Assembly: GCA_036653215.1 (NCBI GenBank)
Contig: JAVVUK010000068.1
Coordinates: 1 to 8,824, forward strand
DNA: 8,824 nt
Reading direction: 5' to 3'
From: JADFUS01 sp036653215
Lineage (GTDB): Bacteria > Bacteroidota > Bacteroidia > Bacteroidales > Rikenellaceae
Below, piece by piece: positions 1 through 6,989 of this stretch (the first letter of the stretch is position 1; each line of letters begins with the position of its first letter). The notes under the pieces were generated by a model that saw only the letters and a program-made list of their open reading frames with translations, searched no databases and was not told the origin of the DNA. The translations under genes were made by a program, and so were the position numbers.

Positions 1-1373
1 ACTATGTTTAGGTGTAACAGAAAATCGACTAAGTTATCTATCACTACACGTTTCTCAATACCTTTGCCAAAGGTGCTTGAAGCCCCATTTTTATAGTCGG
101 ACTCGGTGACAAATGTAAGAAAATCTAAAAATGGCTTCCAGTTGTATGGTTCTGTGGGATGTTGTATTTGCCAACCTCCAAAAAACTCAGCCGAAGGGTC
201 GTTATAAGATTGAATACTCTTAAATATACACTCATCAGTCCAATCTTCTCCTTTATATAGAGCTCCCGATATGTCGTTTAGGTTTTGTTGTTTGCGGTCT
301 ACCTTTTCGCTTATACAATAGATGCCCATATATTCACCATTGTAAAACATCTCAGCCATCTCTCCCCTGTTTGTGGCAACGGCTTTAGGCTCTTTTGTCG
401 CATAGTGTAGTTTATACATATCTAACCATATGTCTTGTGATATACGGTTTCTCATACGTAGCTGTTCCATAAACATAGCGTCTAAAATCCAATCATCATC
501 TTTACGCATACCGAGAAACGACTTGTCTAAGATCACACCTGCTTCATCATATAACTCTAAAGCTAACGATTTCTTTTTATAAGAGCTTGATGAGTTGCCT
601 CTAACACGCAATTTGCCGTTGAGGTTGTGGTGGTTGCGGCTTCCGCCATCTGTGGGGTCAAAAAGGGATATTTTACATGGCGTTTTGTCTGTATTTGTCA
701 GATTGTCCATAGCCGAAGAACTTGTCACAATAATAATTGGAAGTCCTGTTATTATAATGTTTGTTTTAATAGTAGTCGTTCCCTCAACTGAGATTTCATA
801 TTTTTTGTTCATGGAAAGACCTATTTCTATTGGTTTACCATATTCTGTTGAGGATGTCCCTATTGTGCTTTTGTTGATCCCCGTTCCTAATACCTCTATA
901 GAAACGGCTTTGCCCCACAATTCACGAGACAAAGGGGCATAATAGGTGTTGGTGTTAGTGTCGTTATAACACTCTGCCCCATTTACTTTTATGGCTATTA
1001 TAGACGTTGGCTCGTTGATATGAAAGATAATATGATATGCGTTTTCTGTGCCGCCGCCTATTACCTTCAAGATATTGTCTTTTTTTACATCCATAGGAGT
1101 TAGCTCTTCTATATTAGATGAGGCTCCTTGTGAAAGTTCAACCTTCGGAATAAGGGTTTGAGTTGTTATGGGATAGTTTATCACAACCTCAATTGTCTTG
1201 TCGGCCTCGTTTATAACTCCATTAACATCATCAGTCAATAAAGGGTTGTCGGCGGAGAAAAAAGTGAGTGATAAAACCGTTGGTTCGGTATTTATATCTT
1301 TATTGTCTATATCGGAAGTTTCACAGCCGAATGTGAGCAATAATGAAACGCAAAACAGTAAAAGTCTTTTCAT
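1..1373 (-). CDS. CotH-kinase-family lipoprotein, C-terminal part missing (left edge)
   Basis: This reading frame runs open for 457 codons from ATG at 1373 to the window edge, so the C-terminus is absent. Residues 1-17 form a lipoprotein signal (MKRLLLFC..., lipobox TFGC, acylated Cys17). Acidic residues follow the Cys (CETSDID), as in Bacteroidota surface-export signals. Residues about 33-120 resemble the Ig-like modules common in Bacteroidales lipoproteins (FFSADNPLLTDDVNGVI). From about 210 on it matches the CotH family: LRVRGNSSSSYKKKSLALEL (255-274), DDDWILDAMFMEQLRMRNR (292-310), and YNGEYMGIYCISEKVDR (344-360). CotH proteins are atypical protein kinases, first known from spore coats; members in non-sporing Bacteroidota have no established substrate. 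The expected metal-binding Asp motif would lie beyond the edge, so kinase activity cannot be judged. It is divergent from clpB. Family assignment is strong; function is unknown. Confidence 0.85.
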   Translation of the reverse strand, partial: MKRLLLFCVSLLLTFGCETSDIDNKDINTEPTVLSLTFFSADNPLLTDDVNGVINEADKTIEVVINYPITTQTLIPKVELSQGASSNIEELTPMDVKKDNILKVIGGGTENAYHIIFHINEPTSIIAIKVNGAECYNDTNTNTYYAPLSRELWGKAVSIEVLGTGINKSTIGTSSTEYGKPIEIGLSMNKKYEISVEGTTTIKTNIIITGLPIIIVTSSSAMDNLTNTDKTPCKISLFDPTDGGSRNHHNLNGKLRVRGNSSSSYKKKSLALELYDEAGVILDKSFLGMRKDDDWILDAMFMEQLRMRNRISQDIWLDMYKLHYATKEPKAVATNRGEMAEMFYNGEYMGIYCISEKVDRKQQNLNDISGALYKGEDWTDECIFKSIQSYNDPSAEFFGGWQIQHPTEPYNWKPFLDFLTFVTESDYKNGASSTFGKGIEKRVVIDNLVDFLLHLNI

Positions 1374-1380
1374 AATGATG

Positions 1381-1388
1381 CAATATTA
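1381..1388 (-). promoter_or_regulatory. Candidate -7 box for the CotH-family gene
   Basis: On the minus strand this reads TAATATTG, one mismatch from the Bacteroidota consensus TAnnTTTG. A TTTG that could serve as the -33 element lies at 1414-1411, 22 bp upstream. The box ends 7 nt before the start codon, so a transcript from here would have almost no leader. The match is short in AT-rich DNA and should be treated as tentative. Confidence 0.3.
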
Positions 1389-1406
1389 TAAAAAAAATCA
1401 TTACGA

Positions 1407-1421
1407 ATGACAAAATGTCAT
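1407..1421. promoter_or_regulatory. Perfect dyad (ATGACA-AAA-TGTCAT) between cotH-like gene and clpB
   Basis: Two perfect 6-bp inverted arms are separated by AAA. The site lies in the 96-bp divergent intergenic region (1374-1469). It overlaps the possible -33 position of the minus-strand gene and is 48 bp upstream of the clpB start. Size and position would suit a dimeric regulator, but the sequence is not the CIRCE heat-shock operator and I do not recognise it. A clpB promoter must also lie nearby. TTGGCA at 1431 and the partial -7-like GAGATTTG at 1438 are weak candidates, and neither is convincing. Confidence 0.3.
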
Positions 1422-1469
1422 ATTTTTTTATTGGCAAGAGATTTGATAAACGATAATAAAAATAACAAC

Positions 1470-4055
1470 ATGAACGCAAACAACTTAACAATTAAAGCAC
1501 AAGAGGTATTGCAAAGTGCTTTCTCTTATGCGCAGGCAAATGGAAATCAGGCGGTAGAGCCTTCTCATATATTAAAGGCTTTACTCACAGCAGAAGATAG
1601 CCTTGCTAACTATTTATTGACAAAAATAGGAGCTAATGTAACACGAATTGAAGATTCTTTAAACCTCTTTGTTACCCAACATACTAAGGTGCAAGGTGGT
1701 GAGCAATATCTATCTAAAGACTCTTTAGCGGTGTTGCAGTCTGCCCTTGAAGAGACCAAACAGTTTAACGATAAGTATATCTCTGTGGAGGAGATTTTGC
1801 TTGGCGTTTTGAAAAAAGGAGGTCGAGTGTCTCAGTTGCTCAAAGATGAAGGAGTGTCTGTAAATAATTTGGTGGAGGCAATTTCTAATCTCAGACAAGG
1901 AAACAGGGTAGATAGTCAGACCGATCAGCAAATGTTTGATGCTCTTAATAAATATGCGATAAACCTTAACGAACAAGTCCGAAAAGGGAAGTTAGATCCT
2001 GTTATAGGTCGTGACGAAGAGATACGTCGTGTGCTTCAGATATTGTCTCGTCGTACTAAGAACAATCCTATATTAGTTGGTGAACCAGGTGTTGGTAAAA
2101 CAGCTATTGCTGAGGCGATAGCTCATCGTATAGTAAATGGTGATGTGCCAGAGAGCCTAAAACATAAACAGCTATTCTCTTTGGATATGGGTGCTCTTAT
2201 TGCAGGTGCAAAATATAAAGGTGAGTTTGAGGAGAGGCTTAAGGCGGTAGTAAAGGAGGTAACCTCGTCAGATGGTGAGATTTTGTTGTTTATAGATGAG
2301 ATACATACTCTTGTTGGTGCTGGTGGTGGTGAGGGAGCTATGGATGCTGCAAACATATTAAAACCTGCTCTTGCTCGTGGGGAACTTCGTGCGATAGGTG
2401 CTACAACGCTCGATGAGTTTCAGAAATATTTTGAAAAAGATAAAGCCCTTGAGAGACGTTTCCAAAAGGTGATGGTCGATGAGCCTACTAAGGAAGATGC
2501 CATTTCTATTTTGAGAGGTCTTAAAGAGAGATATGAGAGTCACCATAAGGTGCGTATTAAAGATGAAGCTATCATTGCGGCTGTGGAACTTTCAGTGCGT
2601 TATATTCCTTCTCGTTTTTTACCCGACAAGGCTATTGACCTTATAGATGAGGCGGCAGCTAAGATGCGTCTGGAGATGGATTCTGTGCCTGAAGCCATAG
2701 ATGAGCTTGATAGAAAAGTACGTCAGGCGGAGATTGAGCGTGAAGCTATTAAGCGTGAGGGGGATCTTCCGAAGATAGAACTATTAACAAAAAATATAGA
2801 TGAGTTAAATAGCGAACGTACAGCTATGCGTGCAGCATGGCAGGCGGAGAAGGATATATTAGACCTTATCCAATCTAATAGAAAACGTATAGATGATCTT
2901 AAATTGGAGGCTTCGGAGGCAGAGCGTAATTATGATTATGGCAAGGTTGCCGAGATAAGATATGGCAAGATTAGAGATGCCGAAAAGGAGATAGAGAAGC
3001 TCACAGCCCAGATGAAGGGTTCGCAAGATAAATCTATGATAAAAGAGGAGGTGGAGAGTAACGATATAGCTGAGGTGGTGTCTCGTTGGACAGGCATCCC
3101 GGTTAATAATATGCTTGCCAGTGAAAGGGAAAAACTCCTTTCTATGGAAGAGGCACTTCATAAAATGGTGATAGGTCAAGATAGGGCTATAGAGTCTATC
3201 TCGAATGCTGTTAGACGTAGTCGTGCAGGGTTGCAAGATCAGAAAAAGCCAATAGGTTCGTTTATATTCTTAGGTACCACAGGTGTCGGTAAGACCGAGC
3301 TTGCAAAGGCGCTAGCTCTATTTTTGTTTAACGATCAAGATATGATGACACGTATCGACATGAGTGAATACCAAGAGCGACATTCCGTATCACGACTTAT
3401 AGGAGCACCTCCGGGATATGTGGGTTATGATGAGGGTGGTCAACTTACAGAAGCGGTGCGTCGTAAGCCATATTCGGTAGTGCTTTTAGACGAGATAGAA
3501 AAAGCGCATCCCGATGTGTTTAACATCTTATTACAGGTGCTGGACGATGGACGATTGACCGATAATAAAGGTAGAACAGTAAATTTCAGTAATACCATTA
3601 TAATCATGACTTCTAACATAGGGTCTCCAATAATTATGGAGCGATTTGCTGCTTTGAACGATAGCAACAGAGAAAAGCTAATAGAGAGTACGCAACGTGA
3701 GGTCTTTGAGCTCATGAAACAGACTATTCGTCCGGAGTTCCTAAATAGAATAGACGACATAATAATGTTTACCCCTCTTACAAAAATAGAAGTCAAGGAG
3801 ATTGTTCTTTTGCAGGTGGGTAAGGTTCGTGATATGTTATCTACAAATGGCATGACGTTGGAAGTTAAAGAGGCGGCTGTTGACTATCTTGCCGAAGTGG
3901 GTTACGACCCTATGTTCGGTGCGAGACCTGTAAAAAGAGCAATTCAGCAATATCTTATCAATGAGCTTTCTAAAAAGATATTGGCAGGGACCATTGAACG
4001 TGAGCGACCAATAGTGGTGGAGAGTGATGGACATGACCTTATCTTTAAAAATTAG
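1470..4055 (+). CDS. clpB: ClpB, ATP-dependent protein disaggregase (Hsp100)
   Basis: ClpB is a hexameric cytoplasmic AAA+ chaperone that threads aggregated proteins through its pore and works with DnaK/DnaJ/GrpE after heat or other stress. I use ATG 1470 (861 aa) because the N-domain begins there in the family manner (MNANNLTIKAQEVLQ). The in-frame ATG at 1407 adds 21 unrelated residues and lies in the dyad. Domains: N-domain about 1-145; NBD1 with Walker A GEPGVGKT (204-211), Walker B LLFIDEIH (272-279), pore Tyr249 (KYKGEF) and Arg fingers in ALERRF (326-331); coiled-coil middle domain about 405-520, the ClpB hallmark absent from ClpA; NBD2 with Walker A GTTGVGKT (602-609), Walker B VVLLDEIEKAH (670-680), pore Tyr650 and sensor-2 GARP (817-820). 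All key residues are present. The leader is A-rich with no Shine-Dalgarno. It is a single-gene unit ending in a terminator. Confidence 0.98.
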   Translation: MNANNLTIKAQEVLQSAFSYAQANGNQAVEPSHILKALLTAEDSLANYLLTKIGANVTRIEDSLNLFVTQHTKVQGGEQYLSKDSLAVLQSALEETKQFNDKYISVEEILLGVLKKGGRVSQLLKDEGVSVNNLVEAISNLRQGNRVDSQTDQQMFDALNKYAINLNEQVRKGKLDPVIGRDEEIRRVLQILSRRTKNNPILVGEPGVGKTAIAEAIAHRIVNGDVPESLKHKQLFSLDMGALIAGAKYKGEFEERLKAVVKEVTSSDGEILLFIDEIHTLVGAGGGEGAMDAANILKPALARGELRAIGATTLDEFQKYFEKDKALERRFQKVMVDEPTKEDAISILRGLKERYESHHKVRIKDEAIIAAVELSVRYIPSRFLPDKAIDLIDEAAAKMRLEMDSVPEAIDELDRKVRQAEIEREAIKREGDLPKIELLTKNIDELNSERTAMRAAWQAEKDILDLIQSNRKRIDDLKLEASEAERNYDYGKVAEIRYGKIRDAEKEIEKLTAQMKGSQDKSMIKEEVESNDIAEVVSRWTGIPVNNMLASEREKLLSMEEALHKMVIGQDRAIESISNAVRRSRAGLQDQKKPIGSFIFLGTTGVGKTELAKALALFLFNDQDMMTRIDMSEYQERHSVSRLIGAPPGYVGYDEGGQLTEAVRRKPYSVVLLDEIEKAHPDVFNILLQVLDDGRLTDNKGRTVNFSNTIIIMTSNIGSPIIMERFAALNDSNREKLIESTQREVFELMKQTIRPEFLNRIDDIIMFTPLTKIEVKEIVLLQVGKVRDMLSTNGMTLEVKEAAVDYLAEVGYDPMFGARPVKRAIQQYLINELSKKILAGTIERERPIVVESDGHDLIFKN

Positions 4056-4102
4056 TAAGCTGTTCATTGTTTTAAAGTAACTCCTTCATGATGTGATAAA
4101 AC

Positions 4103-4138
4103 AAATAGCGTCTCGTAAAATTTTACGAGACGCTATTT
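4103..4138. terminator. Bidirectional intrinsic terminator between convergent clpB and S37 peptidase gene
   Basis: A perfect 36-bp palindrome has 18-bp arms (AAATAGCGTCTCGTAAAA and its complement) meeting at AAAA/TTTT. In RNA it should form a long stem with a small A/U loop. A five-T run (4136-4140) follows on the plus strand, and TTTGTTTT follows on the minus strand, so it can end transcripts from both sides. It starts 47 nt after the clpB stop and lies 15 nt after the peptidase stop. Confidence 0.9.
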
Positions 4139-4153
4139 TTATGTTGGAAACGG

Positions 4154-5836
4154 TTATTCTTTTAACCAGCCTTTTATTTTATTTATTATTTCTGTTTTTG
4201 TAGATGAGTTAAAGCTGCCAATAAATGTACTATGGTCTCCGCCAGGTGCATCGTAACGGAACATATTAGACTTGCCTGAGAAGAACGCTTTATCTACCGC
4301 TGCGGCTGACCATGCGTCATATTCCCCATATATGAAAATCATCTTTTCTGTGGTGTTGCCTTGAAGGAAGGCTTTTACCTTTTGTCCTGCCGTTGGGTCA
4401 AATTGGATGTCATGTCCGTCAGCAGGAGTTGCAATATCCTCAATCCATCTGTCGGCTTGTGCTTGTGTGATTACGGTATTTGTAAATTGCGTAACGTCAT
4501 ATCCATAACATCCAATGTCGTGTCTAGCGTTCATTATAAACGATGGATCTCTATCGGGTGAGTAATAGCTGGCCCCACATTTATTAAGTTCATTTAGCAA
4601 TTCTTTATTGGAAATAGAAGTGCTTGGGATGCCTGCATAAGGGTTATATTGCCAACACATAAACGAGTATTCAAGGACGCAAAGATCGAAAATGATATCC
4701 ATATCTACTGTAAAGTCAGAAGCGTTATATAGATTTTTAAACATAGGGACAAGTTCATCACGGCGATCGAACATCTCTTGTTGTAGGGCTTTGATCTTGT
4801 TACGACGTGTTGCGTCACCTACAGTTTTAAGAAATGCGGCGTGACGAGGGTCGTTTAGTTGGTAACATATAGGAGCTACATAAGGAACAGCGATGTCTAT
4901 GTCTTTTGGAAAATAGGCCTCGTAATATATTGCTGTTTGTCCGCCTTTACTACGTCCGGTAGATATAAATTTCTGACCTTTAAAAACCTCTCTTAGAACA
5001 AGATTTATGCGGTGTAGGTCGTTGACTTCATTTTCAATAGTATGGTATTTCCAGTTGCGTGGAGAAGGAGTAGACTCCTCAAAGAAACGGTGTTCGACGA
5101 CAACTTGATTGCAGTCGAGAAGGTCTACAAGTTCTTCTGTATATGAAGAGCTCTCAAAGTTCCATCCATCGCCAAAGCCATAACCTTGAGTCACAAAAAC
5201 AACGGGTTTGTCGTTTGCAACAATAGATACTATGACTCTTTGTGTAAATGTCTCAGAGGATTTGTTGCTATGATCTAACGGTTGTTTAAATTTAATCATA
5301 TATCGTCCGTCTTTAAACAAACCAGGAAGCCCATTTGCCACTTTCTGTATGTTGTCTATTACTAAGTTACCGCCTATTTTAGCACCTTTCATACGTTCAA
5401 GGAAAGTCCCTGTGGCAGGAACTTCAACTTCAGGTTTTTCCTGGTTACCGCCATCTTTAGATACGCTTACTTCAGTGCTTGGGTTGTTGATAACAATACC
5501 TTCGTTTTTACAAGATATTGTTAATGTTGCTTTCCCTACAGAAACGGCAGAAAATTCGCCATTAACGGTTTTAGAGCCTTTAGCTATTGTTACAGTAGCA
5601 GGAACTGTTGCAATTTCAGGTTTGTCAGAGCTGACTTCGACAACTAAATCATTAACTACCGCCATGTCTGAGGTGATAGTGAAAGATCCTTTTTCTCCCA
5701 TTTTAACATCTGTGTTAAGTGATGTTATGGTGATGGTGATATTGTATTCTGGCATTAACAGTGTCAGTCCGCTCTCTGAACATCCTACAAATAGAGTAGC
5801 AAAAAGCATTGTGGTTAGTAATAGAAGTTTTTTCAT
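4154..5836 (-). CDS. S37-family (PS-10) serine peptidase lipoprotein with N-terminal Ig-like domain
   Basis: The protein has 560 aa. Residues 1-19 are a lipoprotein signal (lipobox FVGC, Cys19), so it should be anchored in the envelope. About 32-127 is a beta-rich Ig-like/Calx-beta-like stretch, followed by a Gly/Pro/Glu linker (129-140). About 175-560 matches the S37 peptidase family, whose known Streptomyces member releases tripeptides from protein N-termini. Visible family motifs are FKQPLDH (183-189), QRV (199-201), VVVEHRFFEESTP (245-257), FISTGRSKGGQT (290-301) and YVAPI (319-323). The predicted triad is Ser296 in GRSKGG, Asp507 in YGEYDAW and His535 in GGDHSTF. It probably feeds on peptides at the surface or in the periplasm, which is inference. 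It lies 31 nt downstream of tRNA-Arg on the same strand and converges on clpB at the shared terminator. Exact substrate preference is unknown. Confidence 0.88.
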   Translation of the reverse strand: MKKLLLLTTMLFATLFVGCSESGLTLLMPEYNITITITSLNTDVKMGEKGSFTITSDMAVVNDLVVEVSSDKPEIATVPATVTIAKGSKTVNGEFSAVSVGKATLTISCKNEGIVINNPSTEVSVSKDGGNQEKPEVEVPATGTFLERMKGAKIGGNLVIDNIQKVANGLPGLFKDGRYMIKFKQPLDHSNKSSETFTQRVIVSIVANDKPVVFVTQGYGFGDGWNFESSSYTEELVDLLDCNQVVVEHRFFEESTPSPRNWKYHTIENEVNDLHRINLVLREVFKGQKFISTGRSKGGQTAIYYEAYFPKDIDIAVPYVAPICYQLNDPRHAAFLKTVGDATRRNKIKALQQEMFDRRDELVPMFKNLYNASDFTVDMDIIFDLCVLEYSFMCWQYNPYAGIPSTSISNKELLNELNKCGASYYSPDRDPSFIMNARHDIGCYGYDVTQFTNTVITQAQADRWIEDIATPADGHDIQFDPTAGQKVKAFLQGNTTEKMIFIYGEYDAWSAAAVDKAFFSGKSNMFRYDAPGGDHSTFIGSFNSSTKTEIINKIKGWLKE

Positions 5837-5867
5837 TCTTTATAATATAATTAAAATGGTTGTTTTG

Positions 5868-5939
5868 TAGCACCGAAGAGAATCGAACTCTTATTAGCAG
5901 AACCGGAATCTGCCGTTTTATCCATTAAACTACGATGCT
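5868..5939 (-). tRNA. tRNA-Arg, anticodon CCG
   Basis: The cloverleaf folds by eye on the minus strand: acceptor AGCATCG/CGGTGCT (one G-U pair), D-stem GTTT/AAAC with a GG-containing loop, anticodon stem GCAGA/TCTGC with loop TTCCGGT, variable loop TAAT, and T-stem AAGAG/CTCTT with loop TTCGATT. The anticodon CCG reads the Arg codon CGG. The discriminator is A and the next bases are CAA, so CCA must be added after transcription. The gene starts 6 nt after the nadA stop and ends 31 nt before the S37 peptidase start, all on the same strand. Confidence 0.96.
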
Positions 5940-5945
5940 TTGTGA

Positions 5946-6890
5946 TTATAAACTTAACATTCTGCGAATTGATAGTTCGGCCTTTGCTCTTATGCTCTCT
6001 TCAATGTTTATCTGTGTTGTTTGATTTTTTAGAGAGTCGTATATTTTTTCAAGAGACACGAGTTTCATAAATGGACATTCGTTGCAATGACAGTTCCTAT
6101 TATCATCGTTGTTTACCACAGGTGCAGGATAGAAAGTCTTGCTTGGACATTCTTGTTTTAGCTTATGAAGGATGCCCGACTCTGTAACTATAATAAATTC
6201 TTTTCCGTTTTTGTCGTCTTTCGCAAAGTTTAGTATTGCCGCTGTTGAACCTACAAAATCTGAAATGTCGATTACTTCTTTCTTACATTCGGGATGTGTC
6301 AATACTTTTGCCTTAGGGTGTTGTGTTTTAAGTTCTTTTATGCCGTTTGCCGAAAATTCCTCATGCACATGGCACGCACCGTCCCATACAAGAATGTTGT
6401 CTCTCCCTGTTTGCGAGATGACATAACGACCAAGGTTTCTGTCTGGACCGAAAATGATACCCCTTTCTTTAGGGACGCTGTTCACGACCTGTACGGCATT
6501 ACTCGATGTACATACTATATCTGTCAAGGCTTTGACCTCTACCGAAGTGTTCACATATGATATTACGGTATGGTTAGGATGTTGTTGTATAAATTTTGAA
6601 AATGCCTGTGCATCACAAGAGTCGGCAAGAGAACAACCAGCTTCCATGTCTGGTGAAAGAACGATCTTTTGTGGCGATAATATCTTCGCTGTTTCGGCCA
6701 TGAAGTTGACTCCTGCAAATAAAATCATATCCGCAGAGGTGTCAGCCGCTTTTTGTGATAAAGCAAGGCTATCTCCAATAAAATCTGCTATATCTTGCAC
6801 CTCAGGTAGGGTATAGTAGTGAGCCAAAATAATGGCGTTATGTTTCTTTTTAAGGCTATTTATCTCTTTTATAAGACGATCTTTATTCAT
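5946..6890 (-). CDS. nadA: NadA, quinolinate synthase
   Basis: NadA is a cytoplasmic [4Fe-4S] enzyme that condenses iminoaspartate (made by NadB) with dihydroxyacetone phosphate to give quinolinate, the precursor of NAD. The 314-aa length fits the compact form of the family. Cluster ligands are Cys86 (AGCSLADSC), Cys173 (GACHVHEEF) and, by alignment with the CPWM motif of E. coli NadA, Cys272 in CHCNECPFM. This C-terminal segment holds three cysteines (267, 269, 272). Substrate-site motifs are AHYYTLPEVQDIADFIGDS (23-41), SYVNTSVEVKA (111-121), CTSSNA (127-132) and THPEC (198-202). nadB and nadC are not in the window, so the pathway must be completed elsewhere. It is divergent from deoC, has a candidate promoter 18 nt upstream, and is followed almost at once by tRNA-Arg with no terminator between. 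Confidence 0.97.
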   Translation of the reverse strand: MNKDRLIKEINSLKKKHNAIILAHYYTLPEVQDIADFIGDSLALSQKAADTSADMILFAGVNFMAETAKILSPQKIVLSPDMEAGCSLADSCDAQAFSKFIQQHPNHTVISYVNTSVEVKALTDIVCTSSNAVQVVNSVPKERGIIFGPDRNLGRYVISQTGRDNILVWDGACHVHEEFSANGIKELKTQHPKAKVLTHPECKKEVIDISDFVGSTAAILNFAKDDKNGKEFIIVTESGILHKLKQECPSKTFYPAPVVNNDDNRNCHCNECPFMKLVSLEKIYDSLKNQTTQINIEESIRAKAELSIRRMLSL

Positions 6891-6908
6891 AATAACTTAT
6901 TTGAGAGG

Positions 6909-6916
6909 CAAATATA
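6909..6916 (-). promoter_or_regulatory. Candidate nadA promoter -7 box (TATATTTG)
   Basis: This is an exact match to the Bacteroidota -7 consensus TAnnTTTG on the minus strand, 18 nt upstream of the nadA start. That spacing would give a short leader of roughly 10-15 nt. No good TTTG -33 element is seen about 20 bp further upstream, so support rests on the -7 box and its position in an AT-rich divergent intergenic region. Confidence 0.5.
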
Positions 6917-6958
6917 TATATTTTTATTAGAAGAATACGGTTATTGATAAAATATTTA

Positions 6959-6966
6959 TATATTTG
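6959..6966 (+). promoter_or_regulatory. Candidate deoC promoter -7 box (TATATTTG)
   Basis: This is an exact match to TAnnTTTG, 23 nt upstream of the deoC start. The same box occurs in mirror image upstream of nadA. A TTG at 6944-6946 is too close (12 bp) to be a proper -33 element, so that part of the promoter is weak or missing. Confidence 0.5.
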
Positions 6967-6989
6967 TAAGATTATATTACCTTGATAAA

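Larger units (their letters stand above)
6909..6966. repeat. Inverted repeat enclosing the nadA/deoC divergent promoters
   Basis: CAAATATATA (6909-6918) is the exact reverse complement of TATATATTTG (6957-6966), with 38 bp between them. Each arm contains the -7 box of the gene facing outward. Near the centre of symmetry is AATA-CGGT-TATT (6934-6945), a small imperfect dyad where both -33 elements would be expected. The arms may be similar only because both are promoter boxes in AT-rich DNA. Confidence 0.5.

Noticed and set aside
595..942. Open frame on the plus strand, 115 codons
   Set aside because: It lies wholly antisense to the CotH-family gene, whose frame shows clear family motifs; the plus-strand product is low-complexity hydrophobic sequence without a family match.
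1198..1410. Open frame on the plus strand, 70 codons, just before clpB
   Set aside because: It is antisense to the lipoprotein signal region of the CotH-family gene, and its end falls in the intergenic dyad; no recognisable product.
1407..1469. Upstream in-frame ATG that would lengthen ClpB by 21 residues
   Set aside because: The extra residues (MTKCHIFLLARDLI...) have no counterpart in ClpB, and the family N-domain starts at the second Met. The upstream ATG is part of the intergenic dyad.
1374..1469. CIRCE or sigma-32-type heat-shock control of clpB
   Set aside because: There is no TTAGCACTC/GAGTGCTAA repeat, and no convincing sigma-32-like -35/-10 pair.
3440..3853. 137-codon open frame on the minus strand inside clpB
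   Set aside because: It is a shadow of the strongly conserved ClpB NBD2 coding sequence.
5349..5870. 173-codon open frame on the plus strand
   Set aside because: It is antisense to the Ig-like domain of the S37 peptidase and runs into the tRNA; Ser/Thr/Val-rich shadow translation.
5868..5939. tRNA gene as an integration site for a mobile element
   Set aside because: No integrase, no direct repeat of the tRNA 3' end and no foreign-looking genes are visible on either side.
6891..6989. NAD-responsive riboswitch or known repressor site upstream of nadA
   Set aside because: The predicted leader is too short for a riboswitch, and I recognise no NadR, NiaR or NrtR operator; only the promoter boxes and dyad can be supported.
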